A stretch of DNA of 64,000 bases from Aplectana chamaeleonis. Its lineage: Eukaryota; Nematoda; Chromadorea; Rhabditida; Cosmocercidae. The notes beneath the pieces are model-generated. The model did no database searches. It saw nothing but the letters and a program-made list of their open reading frames with translations, and was not told the DNA's origin. The stretch covers positions 650,501-714,500 of the forward strand of contig JAPDOI010000122.1 of the NCBI GenBank assembly GCA_029168955.1, read 5' to 3'. Positions 31,301 through 46,300 of this stretch are shown here, piece after piece (the stretch's first letter is position 1; each line of letters begins with the position of its first letter). Position numbers and translations under genes: made by a program.

Positions 31301-34300
31301 AAGAAGTACTTTGTGAAAGTGGACGAGGCTTCGGGTCCATCGCGTAAAACGACACGGAAAGTGCGCGGGACTTCGGAATCGACGCGTACAACATGTGCGG
31401 GGCTCAGAGACATCCAAGAAGTACTTTGTGAAAGTGGGCGGGGCTTCGGGTCCATCGCGTAAAACGACACGGAAAGTGCGCGGGACTTCGGAATCGACGA
31501 GTAAAACATGTGCGGGGCTCAGAGACATCCAAGGAGTACTTCTGGGAAAAGGGCGGGGCTTCGGATCCATCGCGTAAAACGACATGGAAAGTGCGCGGGA
31601 CTTCGGAAACGGCGCGTAAAACATGTGCGGGGCTCAGAGACATCCAAGAAGTACTTTGTGAAAGTGGGCGGGGCTTCGGGTCTATCGCGTAAAACGACAC
31701 GGAAAGTGCGCGGGACTTGGGAATCGACGCGTAAAACATGTGCGGTGCTCAGAGAAAACCAAGAAGTACTTTGTGAAAGTGGGCGGGGCTTCGGGTCCAT
31801 CGCGTAAAACGACACGGAAAGTGCGCGGGACTTCGGAATCGACGCGTAAAACATGTGCGGGGCTCAGAGACATCCAAGGAGTACTTCTGGAAAGTGGGCG
31901 GGGCTCCGGGTCCATCGCGTAAAACGAATCGGAAAGCTCGCGGGACTTGGGAATCGACGCGTACAACATGTGCGGGGCTCAGAGACATCCGAGAAGTACT
32001 TTGCGAAAATGGGCGGGGCTTCGGGTCCATCGCGTAAAACGACACGGAAAGTGCGCGGGACTTCGGAATCGACGCGTAAAACATGTGCGGGGCTCAGAGA
32101 AAACCAAGAAGTACTTTGTGAAAGTGGGCGGGGCTTCGGATCCATCGCGTAAAACGACACGGAACGTGCGCGGGACTTGGAAATCGACGCGTAAAACATG
32201 TGCGGGGCTCAGAGAAAACCAAGAAGCACTCTGTGAAAGTGGGCGGGGCTTCGGATCCATCGCGTAAAACGACACGGAACGTGCGCGGGACTTGGAAATC
32301 GACGCGTAAAACATGTGCGGGGCTCATAGAAAACCAAGAAGTACTTTGTGAAAGTGGACGAGGCTTCGGGTCCATCGCGCAAAACGACACGGAAAGTGAG
32401 CGGGACTTCGGAATCGACGCGTTCAACATGTGCGGGGCTCAGAGACATCCAAGAAGTACTTTGTGAAAGTGGGCGGGGCTTCGGGTCTATCGCGTAAAAC
32501 GACACGGAAAGTGCGCGGGACTTGGGAATCGACGCGTAAAACATGTGCGGGGCTCAGAGAAAACCAAGAAGTAGTTTGTGAAGGTGGGCGAGGCTTCGGG
32601 TCCATCGCGTAAAACGACACGGAAAGTGCGCGGGACTTCGGAATCGACGCGTAAAACATGTGCGGGGCTCAGAGAAAACCAAGAAGTACTTTGTGAAAGT
32701 GGGCGGGGCTTCGGGTCCATCGCGTAAAACGACACGGAAAGCTCGCGGGACTTCGGAATCGACGCGTACAACAAGTGCGGGGCTCAGGGACAACCAAGAA
32801 ACACTTTGTGATAGTTGGCGGGGCTTCGGGTCCATCGCGTAAAACGACACGGAAAGTGAGCGGGACTTCGGAATCGACGCGTACAACATGTGCGGGGCTC
32901 AGAGACATCCAAGAAGTACTTTGTGAAAGTGGGCGGGGCTTCGGGTCCATCGCGTAAAACGACACGGAAAGTGCGCGGGACTTCGGAATCGACGCGTAAA
33001 ACATGTGCGGGGCTCAGAGACATCCAAGAAGTACTTTGTGAAAGTGGGCGGGGCTTCGGGTCTATCGCGTAAAACGACACGGAAAGTGAGCGGGACTTCG
33101 GAATCGACGCGTAAAACATGTGCGGGGCTCAGAGACATCCAAGAAACACTTTGTAAAAGGGGCGGGGCTTCGGGTCCATCGCGTAAAACGACACGGAAAG
33201 TGCGCGGGACTTCGGAATCGACGAGTAAAACATGTGCGGGGCTCAGAGAAAACCAAGAAGTACTTTGTGAAAGGGGCGGGGTTCGGGTCTATCGCGTAAA
33301 ACGACACGGAAAGTGCGCGGGACTTCGGAATCGACGCGTACAACATGTGCGGGGCTCAGAGACATCCAAGAAGTACTTTGTGAAAGTGGGCGGGGCTTCG
33401 GGTCTATCGCGTAAAACGACACGGAAAGTGCGCGGGACTTGGGAATCGACGCGTAAAACATGTGCGGTGCTCAGAGAAAACCAAGAAGTAGTTTGTGAAG
33501 GTGGGCGAGGCTTCGGGTCCATCGCGCAAAACGACACGGAAAGTGAGCGGGATTTCGGAATCGACGCGTACAACATGTGCGGGGCTCAGAGACAACCAAG
33601 AAGTACTTTGTGAAAGTGGGCGGGGCTTCGGGTCTATCGCGTAAAACGACACGGAAAGTTCGCGGGACTTCGGAATCGACGCGTAAAACATGTGCGGGGC
33701 TCAGAGACATCCGAGAAGTACTTTGTGAAAATGGGCGGGGCTTCGGGTCCATAGCGTAAAACGACACGGAAAGTTCGTGGGACTTCGGAATCGACGCGTA
33801 AAACATGTGCGGGGCTCAGAGACATCCGAGAAGTACTTTGTGAAAATGGGCGGGGCTTCGGGTCCATAGCGTAAAACGACACGGAAAGTGAGCGGGACTT
33901 CGGAATCGACGCGTACAACATGTGCGGGGCTCAGAGACATCCGAGAAGTACTTTGTGAAAATGGGCGGGGCTTCGGGTCCATCGCGTAAAACGACACGGA
34001 AAGTGCGCGGGACTTGGAAATCGACGCGTAAAACATGTGCGGGGCTCATAGAAAACCAAGAAGTACTTTGTGAAAGTGGGCGAGGCTTCGGGTCCATCGC
34101 GTAAAACGACACGGAACGTGCGCGGGACTTCGGAATCGACGCGTAAAACATGTGCGGGGCTCAGAGACATCCAAGGAGTACTTCTGGGAAAAGGGCGGGG
34201 CTTCGGGTCCATAGCGTAAAACGACACGGAAAGTTCGTGGGACTTCGGAATCGACGCGTACAACAAGTGCGGGGCTCAGGGACAACCAAGAAACACTTTG

Positions 34301-37300
34301 TGATAGTTGGCGGGGCTTCGGGTCCATCGCGTAAAACGACACGGAAAGTTCGCGGGACTTCGGAATCGACGCGTAAAACATGTGCGGGGCTCAGAGACAT
34401 CCGAGAAGTACTTTGTGAAAATGGGCGGGGCTTCGGGTCCATAGCGTAAAACGACACGGAAAGTGAGCGGGACTTCGGAATCGACGCGTACAACATATGC
34501 GGGGCTCAGAGACATCCAAGAAGTACTTTGTGAAAGTGGGTGGGGCTTCGGTTCTATCGCGTAAAACGACACGGAAAGTTCGCGGGACTTCGGAATCGAC
34601 GCGTAAAACATGTGCGGGGCTCAGAGACATCCGAGAAGTACTTTGTGAAAATGGCCGGGGCTTCGGGTCTATCGCGTAAAACGACTCGGAAAGCTCGCGG
34701 GACTTGGGAATCGACGCGTACAACATGTGCGGGGCTCAGAGACATCCGAGAAGTACTTTGTGAAAGTGGGCGGGGCTTTGGATCCATCGCGTAAAACAAC
34801 ACGGAAAGTGCGCGGGGCTTCGGAATCGACGCGTAAAACATGTGCGAGGCTCAGAGAAAACCAAGAAGTACTTTGTGAAAGTGGGCGGGGTTCCGGGTCT
34901 ATCGCGTATAACTACACGGAACGTGCGCGGGACTTGGAAATCGACGCGTAAAACATGTGCGGGGCTCAGAGAAAACCAAGAAGCACTCTGTGAAAAAGGG
35001 CGGGGCTTCGGATCCATCGCGTAAAACGACACGGAACGTGCGCGGGACTTGGAAATCGACGCGTAAAACATGTGCGGGGCTCAGAGAAAACCAAGAAGTA
35101 CTTTGTGAAAGTGGACGAGGCTTCGGGTCCATCGCGCAAAACGACACGGAAAGTGAGCGGGACTTCGGAATCGACGCGTTCAACATGTGCGGGGCTCAGA
35201 GACATCCAAGAAGTACTTTGTGAAAGTGGGCGGGGCTTCGGGTCTATCGCGTAAAACGACACGGAAAGTGCGCGGGACTTCGGAATCGACGCGTAAAACA
35301 TGTGCGGGGCTCAGAGACATCCAAGAAGTACTTTGTGAAAGTGGGCGGGGCTTCGGGTCTATCGCGTAAAACGACACGAAAAGTGAGCGGGACTTCGGAA
35401 TCGACGCGTAAAACATGTGCGGGGCTCAGAGACATCCGAGAAGTACTTTGTGAAAATGGGCGGGGCTTCGGGTCCATAGCGTAAAACGACACGGAAAGTG
35501 AGCGGGACTTCGGAATCGACGCGTACAACATGTGCGGGGCTCAGAGACATCCAAGAAGTACTTTGTGAAAGTGGGCGGGGCTTCGGGTCTATCGCGTAAA
35601 ACGACACGGAAAGTGCGCGGGACTTGGGAATCGACGCGTAAAACATGTGCGGGGCTCAGAGAAAACCAAGAAGTAGTTTGTGAAGGTGGGCGAGGCTTCG
35701 GGTCCATTGCGTAACAACACGGAACGTGAGCGGGACTTCGGAATCGACGCGTACAACATGTGCGGGGCTCAGAGACATCCAAGAAGTACTTTGTAAAAGG
35801 GGCGGGGTTCGGGTCTATCGCGTAAAACGACACGGAAAGTGCGCGGGACTTCGGAATCGACGCGTAAAACATGTGCGTGGCTCAGACAAAACCAAGAAGT
35901 ACTTTGTGAAGGTGGGCGAGGCTCCGGGTCCATCGCGTAAAACAACACGAAAAGTGAGCGGGACTTCGGAATCGACGCGTACAACATATGCGGGGCTCAG
36001 AGACATCCAAGAAGTACTTTGTGAAAGTGGGTGGGGCTTCGGTTCTATCGCGTAAAACGACACGGAAAGTTCGCGGGACTTCGGAATCGACGCGTAAAAC
36101 ATGTGCGGGGCTCAGAGACATCCGAGAAGTACTTTGTGAAAATGGGCGGGGCTTCGGGTCCATAGCGTAAAACGACACGGAAAGTTCGTGGGACTTCGGA
36201 ATCGACGCGTACAACAAGTGCGGGGCTCAGAGACATCCAAGAAGTACTTTGTGAAAGTGGGCGGGGCTTCGGGTCTATCGCGTAAAACGACACGGAAAGT
36301 GCGCGGGACTTGGGAATCGACGCGTAAAACATGTGCGGGGCTCAGAGACATCCAAGGAGTACTTTGTGAAAGTGGGCGGGGCTTCGGGTCCATCGCGTAA
36401 AACGACACGGAAAGTGCGCGGGACTTCGGAATCGACGCGTAAAACATGTGCGGGGCTCAGAGAAAACCAAGAAGTACTTTGTGAAAGTGGGCGGGGCTTC
36501 GGGTCCATCGCGTAAAACGACACGGAAAGTGCGCGGGACTTCGGAATCGACGCGTAAAACATGTGCGGGGCTCAGAGACATCCAAGAAGTACTTTGTGAA
36601 AGTGGGCGGGGCTTCGGGTCTATCGCGTAAAACGACACGGAAAGTTTGCGGGACTTCGGAATCGACGCGTAAAACATGTGCGGGGCTCAGAGACATCCGA
36701 GAAGTAGTTTGTGAAGGTGGGCGAGGCTTCGGGTCCATCGCGCAAAACGACACGGAAAGTGAGCGGGATTTCGGAATCGACGCGTACAACATGTGCGGGG
36801 CTCAGAGACAACCAAGAAACACTTTGTGATAGTTGGCGGGGCTTCGGGTCCATCGCGTAAAACGACACGGAAAGTTTGCGGGACTTCGGAATCGACGCGT
36901 ACAACAAGTGCGGGGCTCATAGAAAACCAAGAAGTACTTTGTGAAAGTGGACGAGGCTTCGGGTCCATCGCGCAAAACGACACGGAAAGTGAGCGGGACT
37001 TCGGAAACGGCGCGTAAAACATGTGCGGGGCTCAGAGAAAACCAAGAAGTACTTTGTTAAAGTGGGCGGGGCTTCGGGTCCATCGCGTAAAACGACACGG
37101 AAAGTGCGCGGGACTTCGGAATCGACGCGTAAAACATGTGCGGGGCTCAGAGACATCCAAGGAGTACTTCTGGAAAGTTGGCGGGGCTTCGGGTCCATCG
37201 CGTAAAACGACACGGAAAGTGCGCGGGACTTCGGAATCGACGCGTAAAACATGTGCGGGGCTCAGAGACATCCGAGAAGTACTTTGTGAAAGTGGGCGGG

Positions 37301-40300
37301 GCTTCGGGTCCATCGCGTAAAACGACACGGAAAGTGCGCGGGACTTCGGAATCGACGCGTAAAACATGTGCGGGGCTCAGAGAAAACCAAGAAGTACTTT
37401 GTGAAAGTGGGCGGGGCTTCGGGTCCATCGCGTAAAACGGCACGGAAAGTGCGCGGGACTTAGAAATCGACGCGTAAAACATGTGCGGGGCTCAGAGACA
37501 TCCAAGAAGTACTTTGTGAAAGTGGGTGGGGCTTCGGGTCCATCGCGCAAAACGACACGGAAAGTGAGCGGGACTTCGGAATCGGCGCGTACAACATGGG
37601 CGGGGCTCAGAGACATCCGAGAAGCACTCTGTGAAAGTGGGCGGGGCTTCGGGTCCATCGCGTAAAACGACACGGAAAGTGCGCGGGACTTGGAAATCGA
37701 CGCGTAAAACATGTGCGGGGCTCAGAGAAAACCAAGAAGTACTTTGTGAAAGTGGGCGGGACTTCGGGCCTATCGCGTAAAACGACACGGAACGTGCGCG
37801 GGACTTGGAAATCGACGCGTAAAACATGTGCGGGGCTCAGAGAAAACCAAGAAGCACTCTGTGAAAGTGGGCGGGGCTTCGGATCCATCGCGTAAAACGA
37901 CACGGAACGTGCGCGGGACTTCGGAATCGACGCGTAAAACATGTGCGGGGCTCAGAGACATCCGAGAAGTACTTTGTGAAAATGGGCGGGGCTTCGGGTC
38001 CATAGCGTAAAACGACACGGAAAGTTCGTGGGACTTCGGAATCGACGCGTACATCGCGTGCGGGGCTCAGAGACATACGAGAAGTACTTTGTGAAGGTGG
38101 GCGAGGCTCCGGGTCCATCGCGTAAAACAACACGAAAAGTGAGCGGGACTTCGGAATCGACGCGTACAACAAGTGCGGGGCTCAGGGACAACCAAGAAAC
38201 ACTTTGTGATAGTTGGCGGGGCTTCGGGTCCATCGCGTAAAACGACACGGAAAGTGCGCGGGACTTCGGAATCGACGCGTAAAACATGTGCGGGGCTCAG
38301 AGACATCCAAGAAGTACTTTGTGAAAGTGGGTGGGGCTTCGGTTCTATCGCGTAAAACGACACGGAAAGTTCGCGGGACTTCGGAATCGACGCGTAAAAC
38401 ATGTGCGGGGCTCAGAGACATCCGAGAAGTACTTTGTGAAAATGGGCGGGGCTTCGGGTCCATAGCGTAAAACGACACGGAAAGTTCGTGGGACTTCGGA
38501 ATCGACGCGTACAACAAGTGCGGGGCTCAGGGACAACCAAGAAACACTTTGTGATAGTTGGCGGGGCTTCGGGTCCATCGCGTAAAACGACACGGAAAGT
38601 GCGCGGGACTTCGGAATCGACGCGTAAAACATGTGCGGGGCTCAGAGACATCCAAGGAGTACTTCTGGGAAAAGGGCGGGGCTCCGGGTCCATCGCGTAA
38701 AACGACTCGGAAAGCTCGCGGGACTTGGGAATCGACGCGTACAACATGTGCGGGGCTCAGAGACATCCGAGAAGTACTTTGTGAAAGTGGGCGGGGCTTT
38801 GGATCCATCGCGTAAAACAACACGGAAAGTGCGCGGGGCTTCGGAATCGACGCGTAAAACATGTGCGGGGCTCAGGGACAACCAAGAAACACTTTGTGAT
38901 AGTTGGCGGGGCTTCGGGTCCATCGCGTAAAACAACACGGAAAGTTCGTGGGACTTCGGAATCCCCGCGTACAACAAGTGCGGGGCTCAGGGACAACCAA
39001 GAAACACTTTGTGATAGTGGGCGGGGCTTCGGGTCCATCGCGTAAAACGACACGGAAAGTGCGCGGGACTTCGGAAAGGCGCGTAAAACATGTGCGGGGC
39101 TCAGAGAAAACCAAGAAGTACTTTGTGAAAGTGGGCGGGGCTTCGGGTCCATCGCGTAAAACAACACGGAAAGTGCGCGGGACTTGGAAATCGACGCGTA
39201 AAACATGTGCGGGGCTCAGAGACATCCAAGAAGTACTTTGTGAAAGTGGGTGGGGCTTCGGTTCTATCGCGTAAAATGACACGGAAAGTGAGCGGGACTT
39301 CGGAATCGACGCGTACAACATGTGCGGGGCTCAGAGACATCCAAGAAGTACTTTGTGAAAGTGGGCGGGGCTTCGGGTCCATAGCGTAAAACGACACGGA
39401 AAGTTCGTGGGACTTCGGAATCGACGCGTACAACAAGTGCGGGGCTCAGGGACAACCAAGAAACACTTTGTGATAGTTGGCGGGGCTTCGGGTCCATCGC
39501 GTAAAACGACACGGAAAGTGCGCGGGACTTCGGAATCGACGCGTAAAACATGTGCGGGGCTCAGAGACATCCGAGAAGTACTTTGTGAAAATGGGCGGGG
39601 CTTCGGGTCCATAGCGTAAAACGACACGGAAAGTTCGTGGGACTTCGGAATCGACGCGTACAACAAGTGCGGGGCTCAGGGACAACCAAGAAACACTTTG
39701 TGATAGTGGGCGGGGCTTCGGGTCCATCGCGTAAAACGACACGGAAAGTGAGCGGGACTTCGGAATCGACGCGTACAACATGTGCGGGGCTCAGAGACAT
39801 CCAAGAAGTACTTTGTGAAAGTGGGCGGGGCTTCGGATCCATCGCGTAAAACGACACGGAACGTGCGCGGGACTTGGAAATCGACGCGTAAAACATGTGC
39901 GGGGCTCAGAGAAAACCAAGAAGTAGTTTGTGAAGGTGGGCGAGGCTTCGGGTCCATTGCGTAAAACGACACGGAACGTGCGCGGGACTTCGGAATCGAC
40001 GCGTAAAACATGTGCGGGGCTCAGAGACATCCGAGAAGTACTTTGTGAAAGTGGGCGGGGCTTCGGGTCCATCGCGTAAAACGACACGGAAAGTGCGCGG
40101 GACTTCGGAATCGACGCGTAAAACATGTGCGGGGCTCAGAGACATCCAAGGAGTACTTCTGGGAAAAGGGCGGGGCTTCGGGTCCATCGCGTAAAACGAC
40201 ACGGAAAGTGCGCGGGACTTCGGAATCGACGCGTAAAACATGTGCGGGGCTCAGAGACATCCAAGGAGTACTTCTGGAAAGTTGGCGGGGCTTCGGGTCC

Positions 40301-43300
40301 ATCGCGTAAAACGACACGGAAAGTGCGCGGGACTTCGGAATCGACGCGTAAAACATGTGCGGGGCTCAGACAAAACCAAGAAGTAGTTTGTGAAGGTGGG
40401 CGAGGCTTCGGGTCCATCGCGCAAAACGACACGGAAAGTGAGCGGGACTTCGGAATCGACGCGTACAACATGTGCGGGGCTCAGAGACATCCAAGAAGTA
40501 CTTTGTGAAAGTGGGCGGGGCTTCGGGTCTATCGCGTAAAACGACACGGAAAGTGCGCGGGACTTGGGAATCGACGCGTAAAACATGTGCGGTGCTCAGA
40601 GAAAACCAAGAAGTAGTTTGTGAAGGTGGGCGAGGCTTCGGGTCCATTGCGTAAAACGACACGGAACGTGCGCGGGACTTCGGAATCGACGCGTAAAACA
40701 TGTGCGGGGCTCAGAGACATCCGAGAAGTACTTTGTGAAAATGGGCGGGGCTTCGGGTCCATAGCGTAAAACGACACGGAAAGTTCGTGGGACTTCGGAA
40801 TCGACGCGTACAACAAGTGCGGGGCTCAGGGACAACCAAGAAACACTTTGTGATAGTTGGCGGGGCTTCGGGTCCATCGCGTAAAACGACACGGAAAGTG
40901 CGCGGGACTTCGGAATCGACGCGTACAACAAGTGCGGGGCTCAGGGACAACCAAGAAACACTTTGTGATAGTTGGCGGGGCTTCGGGTCCATCGCGTAAA
41001 ACGACACGGAAAGTGCGCGGGACTTCGGAATCGACGCGTAAAACATGTGCGGGGCTCAGAGACATCCAAGAAGTACTTTGTGAGAGTGGGCGGGGCTTCG
41101 GGTCCATTGCGTAAAACGACACGGAACGTGCGCGGGACTTCGGAATCGACGCGTAAAACATGTGCGGGGCTCAGAGACATCCGAGAAGTACTTTGTGAAA
41201 ATGGGCGGGGCTTCGGGTCCATAGCGTAAAACGACACGGAAAGTTCGTGGGACTTCGGAATCGACGCGTACAACAAGTGCGGGGCTCAGGGACAACCAAG
41301 AAACACTTTGTGATAGTTGGCGGGGCTTCGGGTCCATCGCGTAAAACGACACGGAAAGTGCGCGGGACTTGGAAATCGACGCGTAAAACATGTGCGGGGC
41401 TCAGAGAAAACCAAGAAGCACTCTGTGAAAGTGGGCGGGGCTTCGGGTCCATCGCGTAAAACGACACGGAAAGTGCGCGGGACTTCGGAAACGGCGCGTA
41501 AAACATGTGCGGGGCTCAGAGACATCCAAGAAGTACTTTGTGAAAAAAGGCGGGGCTTCGGGTCTATCGCGTAAAACGACACGGAAAGTGCGCGGGACTT
41601 GGGAATCGACGGGTACAACATGTGCGGGGCTCAGAGACATCCAAGAAGTACTTTGTGAAAGTGGGCGGGGCTTCGGGTCTATCGCGTAAAACGACACGGA
41701 AAGTGCGCGGGACTTGGGAATCGACGCGTAAAACATGTGCGGTGCTCAGAGAAAACCAAGAAGTACCTTGTGAAAGTGGGCGGGACTTCGGGCCTATCGC
41801 GTAAAACGACACGGAACGTGCGCGGGACTTCGGAATCGACGCGTAAAACATGTGCGGGGCTCAGAGACATCCGAGAAGTACTTTGTGAAAATGGGCGGGG
41901 CTTCGGGTCCATAGCGTAAAACGACACGGAAAGTTCGTGGGACTTCGGAATCGACGCGTACAACAAGTGCGGGGCTCAGGGACAACCAAGAAACACTTTG
42001 TGATAGTTGGCGGGGCTTCGGGTCCATCGCGTAAAACGACACGGAAAGTGCGCGGGACTTGGAAATCGACGCGTAAAACATGTGCGGGGCTCAGAGAAAA
42101 CCAAGAAGCACTCTGTGAAAGTGGGCGGGGCTTCGGATCCATCGCGTAAAACGACACGGAACGTGCGCGGGACTTGGAAATCGACGCGTGAAACATGTGC
42201 GGGGCTCATAGAAAACCAAGAAGTACTTTGTGAAAGTGGGCGGGGCTTCGGGTCTATCGCGTAAAACGACACGGAAAGTGCGCGGGACTTGGGAATCGAC
42301 GCGTAAAACATGTGCGGTGCTCAGAGAAAACCAAGAAGTACTTTGTGAAAGTGGGCGGGGCTTCGGGTCCATCGCGTAAAACGACACGGAAAGTTCGTGG
42401 GACTTGGAAATCGACGCGTAAAACATGTGCGGGGCTCATAGAAAACCAAGAAGTACTTTGTGAAAGTGGACGAGGCTTCGGGTCCATCGCGCAAAACGAC
42501 ACGGAAAGTGAGCGGGACTTCGGAATCGACGCGTACAACATGTGCGGGGCTCAGAGACATCCAAGAAGTACTTTGTGAAAGTGGGCGGGGCTTCGGGTCC
42601 ATCGCGTAAAACGACACGGAACGTGAGCGGGACTTCGGAATCGACGCGTACAACATGTGCGGGGCTCAGAGACATCCGAGAAGTACTTTGTGAAAGTGGG
42701 CGGGGCTTCGGGTCCATCGCGTAAAACGACACGGAAAGTGCGCGGGACTTCGGAATCGACGCGTAAAACATGTGCGGGGCTCAGAGACATCCAAGGAGTA
42801 CTTCTGGGAAAAGGGCGGGGCTCCGGGTCCATCGCGTAAAACGACTCGGAAAGCTCGCGGGACTTGGGAATCGACGCGTACAACATGTGCGGGGCTCAGA
42901 GACATCCGAGAAGTACTTTGTGAAAGTGGGCGGGGCTTTGGATCCATCGCGTAAAACAACACGGAAAGTGCGCGGGGCTTCGGAATCGACGCGTACAACA
43001 AGTGCGGGGCTCAGGGACAACCAAGAAACACTTTGTGAAAGTGGGTGGGGCTTCGGTTCTATCGCGTAAAACGACACGGAAAGTTCGCAGGACTTCGGAA
43101 TCGACGCGTAAAACATGTGCGGGGCTCAGAGACATCCGAGAAGTACTTTGTGAAAGTGGGCGGGGTTCCGGGTCTATCGCGTATAACTACACGGAACGTG
43201 CGCGGGACTTGGAAATCGACGCGTAAAACATGTGCGGGGCTCAGGGACAACCAAGAAACACTTTGTGATAGTTGGCGGGGCTTCGGGTCCATCGCGTAAA

Positions 43301-46300
43301 ACGACACGGAAAGTGCGCGGGACTTCGGAATCGACGCGTAAAACATGTGCGGGGCTCAGAGAAAACCAAGAAGTACTTTGTGAAAGTGGGCGGGGCTTCG
43401 GGTCCATCGCGTAAAACGGCACGGAACGTGCGCGGGACTTCGGAATCGACGCGTAAAACATGTGCGGGGCTCAGAGACATCCAAGAAGTACTTTGTGAAA
43501 GTGGGCGGGGCTTCGGGTCCATCGCGTAAAACGACACGGAAAGTGCGCGGGACTTCGGAATCGACGCGTACAACATGTGCGGGGCTCAGAGACATCCAAG
43601 AAGTACTTTGTGAAAGTGGGCGGGGCTTCGGATCCATCGCGTAAAACGACACGGAACGTGCGCGGGACTTGGAAATCGACGCGTAAAACATGTGCGGGGC
43701 TCAGAGACATCCGAGAAGTACTTTGTGAAAGTGGGCGGGGCTTCGGGTCCATCGCGCAAAACGACACGGAAAGTGAGCGGGACTTCGGAATCGACGCGTT
43801 CAACATGTGCGGGGCTCAGAGACATCCGAGAAGTACTTTGTGAAAGTGGGCGGGGCTTTGGATCCATCGCGTAAAACGACACGGAAAGTGCGCGGGACTT
43901 CGGAATCGACGCGTAAAACATGTGCGGGGCTCAGAGAAAACCAAGAAGTACTTTGTGAAAGTGGGCGGGGCTTCGGGTCCATCGCGTAAAACGACACGGA
44001 AAGTGCGCGGGACTTCGGAATCGACGCGTAAAACATGTGCGGGGCTCAGAGAAAACCAAGAAGTACTTTGTGAAAGTGGGCGGGGCTTCGGGTCCATCGC
44101 GTAAAACGACACGGAACGTGCGCGGGACTTGGAAATCGACGCGTAAAACATGTGCGGGGCTCAGAGAAAACCAAGAAGTACTTTGTGAAAGTGGGCGGGG
44201 CTTCGGGTCCATCGCGTAAAACGACACGGAAAGTGCGCGGGACTTCGGAATCGACGCGTAAAACATGTGCGGGGCTCAGAGACATCCAAGGAGTACTTCT
44301 GGGAAAAGGGCGGGGCTTCGGGTCCATCGCGTAAAACGACACGGAAAGTGCGCGGGACTTCGGAAACGGCGCGTAAAACATGTGCGGGGCTCAGAGAAAA
44401 CCAAGAAGTACTTTGTGAAAGTGGGCGGGGCTTCGGGTCCACCGCGTAAAACGACACGGAAAGTGCGCGGGACTTGGGAATCGACGCGTAAAACATGTGC
44501 GGTGCTCAGAGAAAACCAAGAAGTAGTTTGTGAAGGTGGGCGAGGCTTCGGGTCCATCGCGTAAAACGACACGGAAAGTGAGCGGGACTTCGGAATCGAC
44601 GCGTACAACATGTGCGGGGCTCAGAGACATCCAAGAAGTACTTTGTGAAAGTGGGCGGGGCTTCGGGTCCATCGCGTAAAACGACACGGAAAGTGCGCGG
44701 GACTTCGGGATCGACGCGTAAAACATGTGCGGGGCTCAGAGACATCCGAGAAGTACTTTGTGAAAATGGGCGGGGCTTCGGGTCCATCGCGTAAAACGAC
44801 ACGGAAAGTGCGCGGGACTTCGGAATCGACGCGTAAAACATGTGCGGGGCTCAGGGACAACCAAGAAACACTTTGTGATAGTTGGCGGGGCTTCGGGTCC
44901 ATCGCGTAAAACGACACGGAAAGTGCGCGGGACTTCGGAATCGACGCGTAAAACATGTGCGGGGCTCAGAGACATCCAAGAAGTACTTTGTAAAAGGGGC
45001 GGGGTTCGGGTCTATCGCGTAAAACGACACGGAAAGTGCGCGGGACTTCGGAATCGACGCGTAAAACATGTGCGTGGCTCAGAGACAACCAAGAAGTACT
45101 TTGTAAAAGGGGCGGGGTTCGGTTCTATCGCGTAAAACGACACGGAAAGTTCGCGGGACTTCGGAATCGACGCGTAAAACATGTGCGGGGCTCAGAGACA
45201 TCCGAGAAGTACTTTGTGAAAATGGGCGGGGCTTCGGGTCCATAGCGTAAAACGACACGGAAAGTTCGTGGGACTTCGGAATCGACGTGTACAACATGTG
45301 CGGGGCTCAGGGACAACCAAGAAACACTTTGTGAAAGTGGGCGGGGCTTCGGGTCCATCGCGTAAAACGACACGGAAAGTGCGCGGGACTTCGGAATCGA
45401 CGAGTAAAACATGTGCGGGGCTCAGAGACATCCAAGAAGTACTTTGTGAAAGTGGGCGGGGCTTCGGTTTCATCGCGTAAAACGACACGGAATGTGCGCG
45501 GGACTTCGGAATCGACGCGTACAACATGTGCGGGGCTCAGGGACAACCAAGAAACACTTTGTGAAAGTGGACGAGGCTTCGGGTCCATCGCGCAAAACGA
45601 CACGGAAAGTGAGCGGGAGTTCGGAATCGACGCGTTCAACATGTGCGGGGCTCAGAGACATCCAAGAAGTACTTTGTGAAAGTAGGCGGGGCTTCAGGTT
45701 CATCGCGTAAAACGACACGGAAAGTGCGCGCGACTTCGGAATCGACGCGTAAAACATGTGCGGGGCTCAGAGAAAACCAAGGAGTACTTTGTGAAAGTAG
45801 GCGGGGCTTCAGGTTCATAGCGTAAAACGACACGGAAAGTGCGCGCGACTTCGGAATCGACGCGTAAAACATGTGCGGGGCTCAGAGACATCCGAGAAGT
45901 ACTTTGTGAAAATGGGCGGGGCTTCGGGTCCATAGCGTAAAACGACACGGAAAGTTCGTGGGACTTCGGAATCGACGCGTACAACAAGTGCGGGGCTCAG
46001 GGACAACCAAGAAACACTTTGTGATAGTTGGCGGGGCTTCGGGTCCATCGCGTAAAACGACACGGAAAGTGCGCGGGACTTCGGAATCGACGCGTAAAAC
46101 ATGTGCGGGGCTCAGAGACATCCAAGGAGTACTTCTGGGAAAAGGGCGGGGCTTCGGGTCCATCGCGTAAAACGACACGGAAAGTGCGCGGGACTTCGGA
46201 AACGGCGCGTAAAACATGTGCGGGGCTCAGAGAAAACCAAGGAGTACTTCTGGAAGGTTGGCGGGGCTTCGGGTCCATCGCGTAAAACGACACGGAAAGT

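Noticed and set aside
38461..41910. A clean 10-monomer (1,150-bp) higher-order repeat
   Set aside because: The marker dimers are 1,149-1,150 bp apart three times in a row, but the monomers between them do not match in order when compared one by one.
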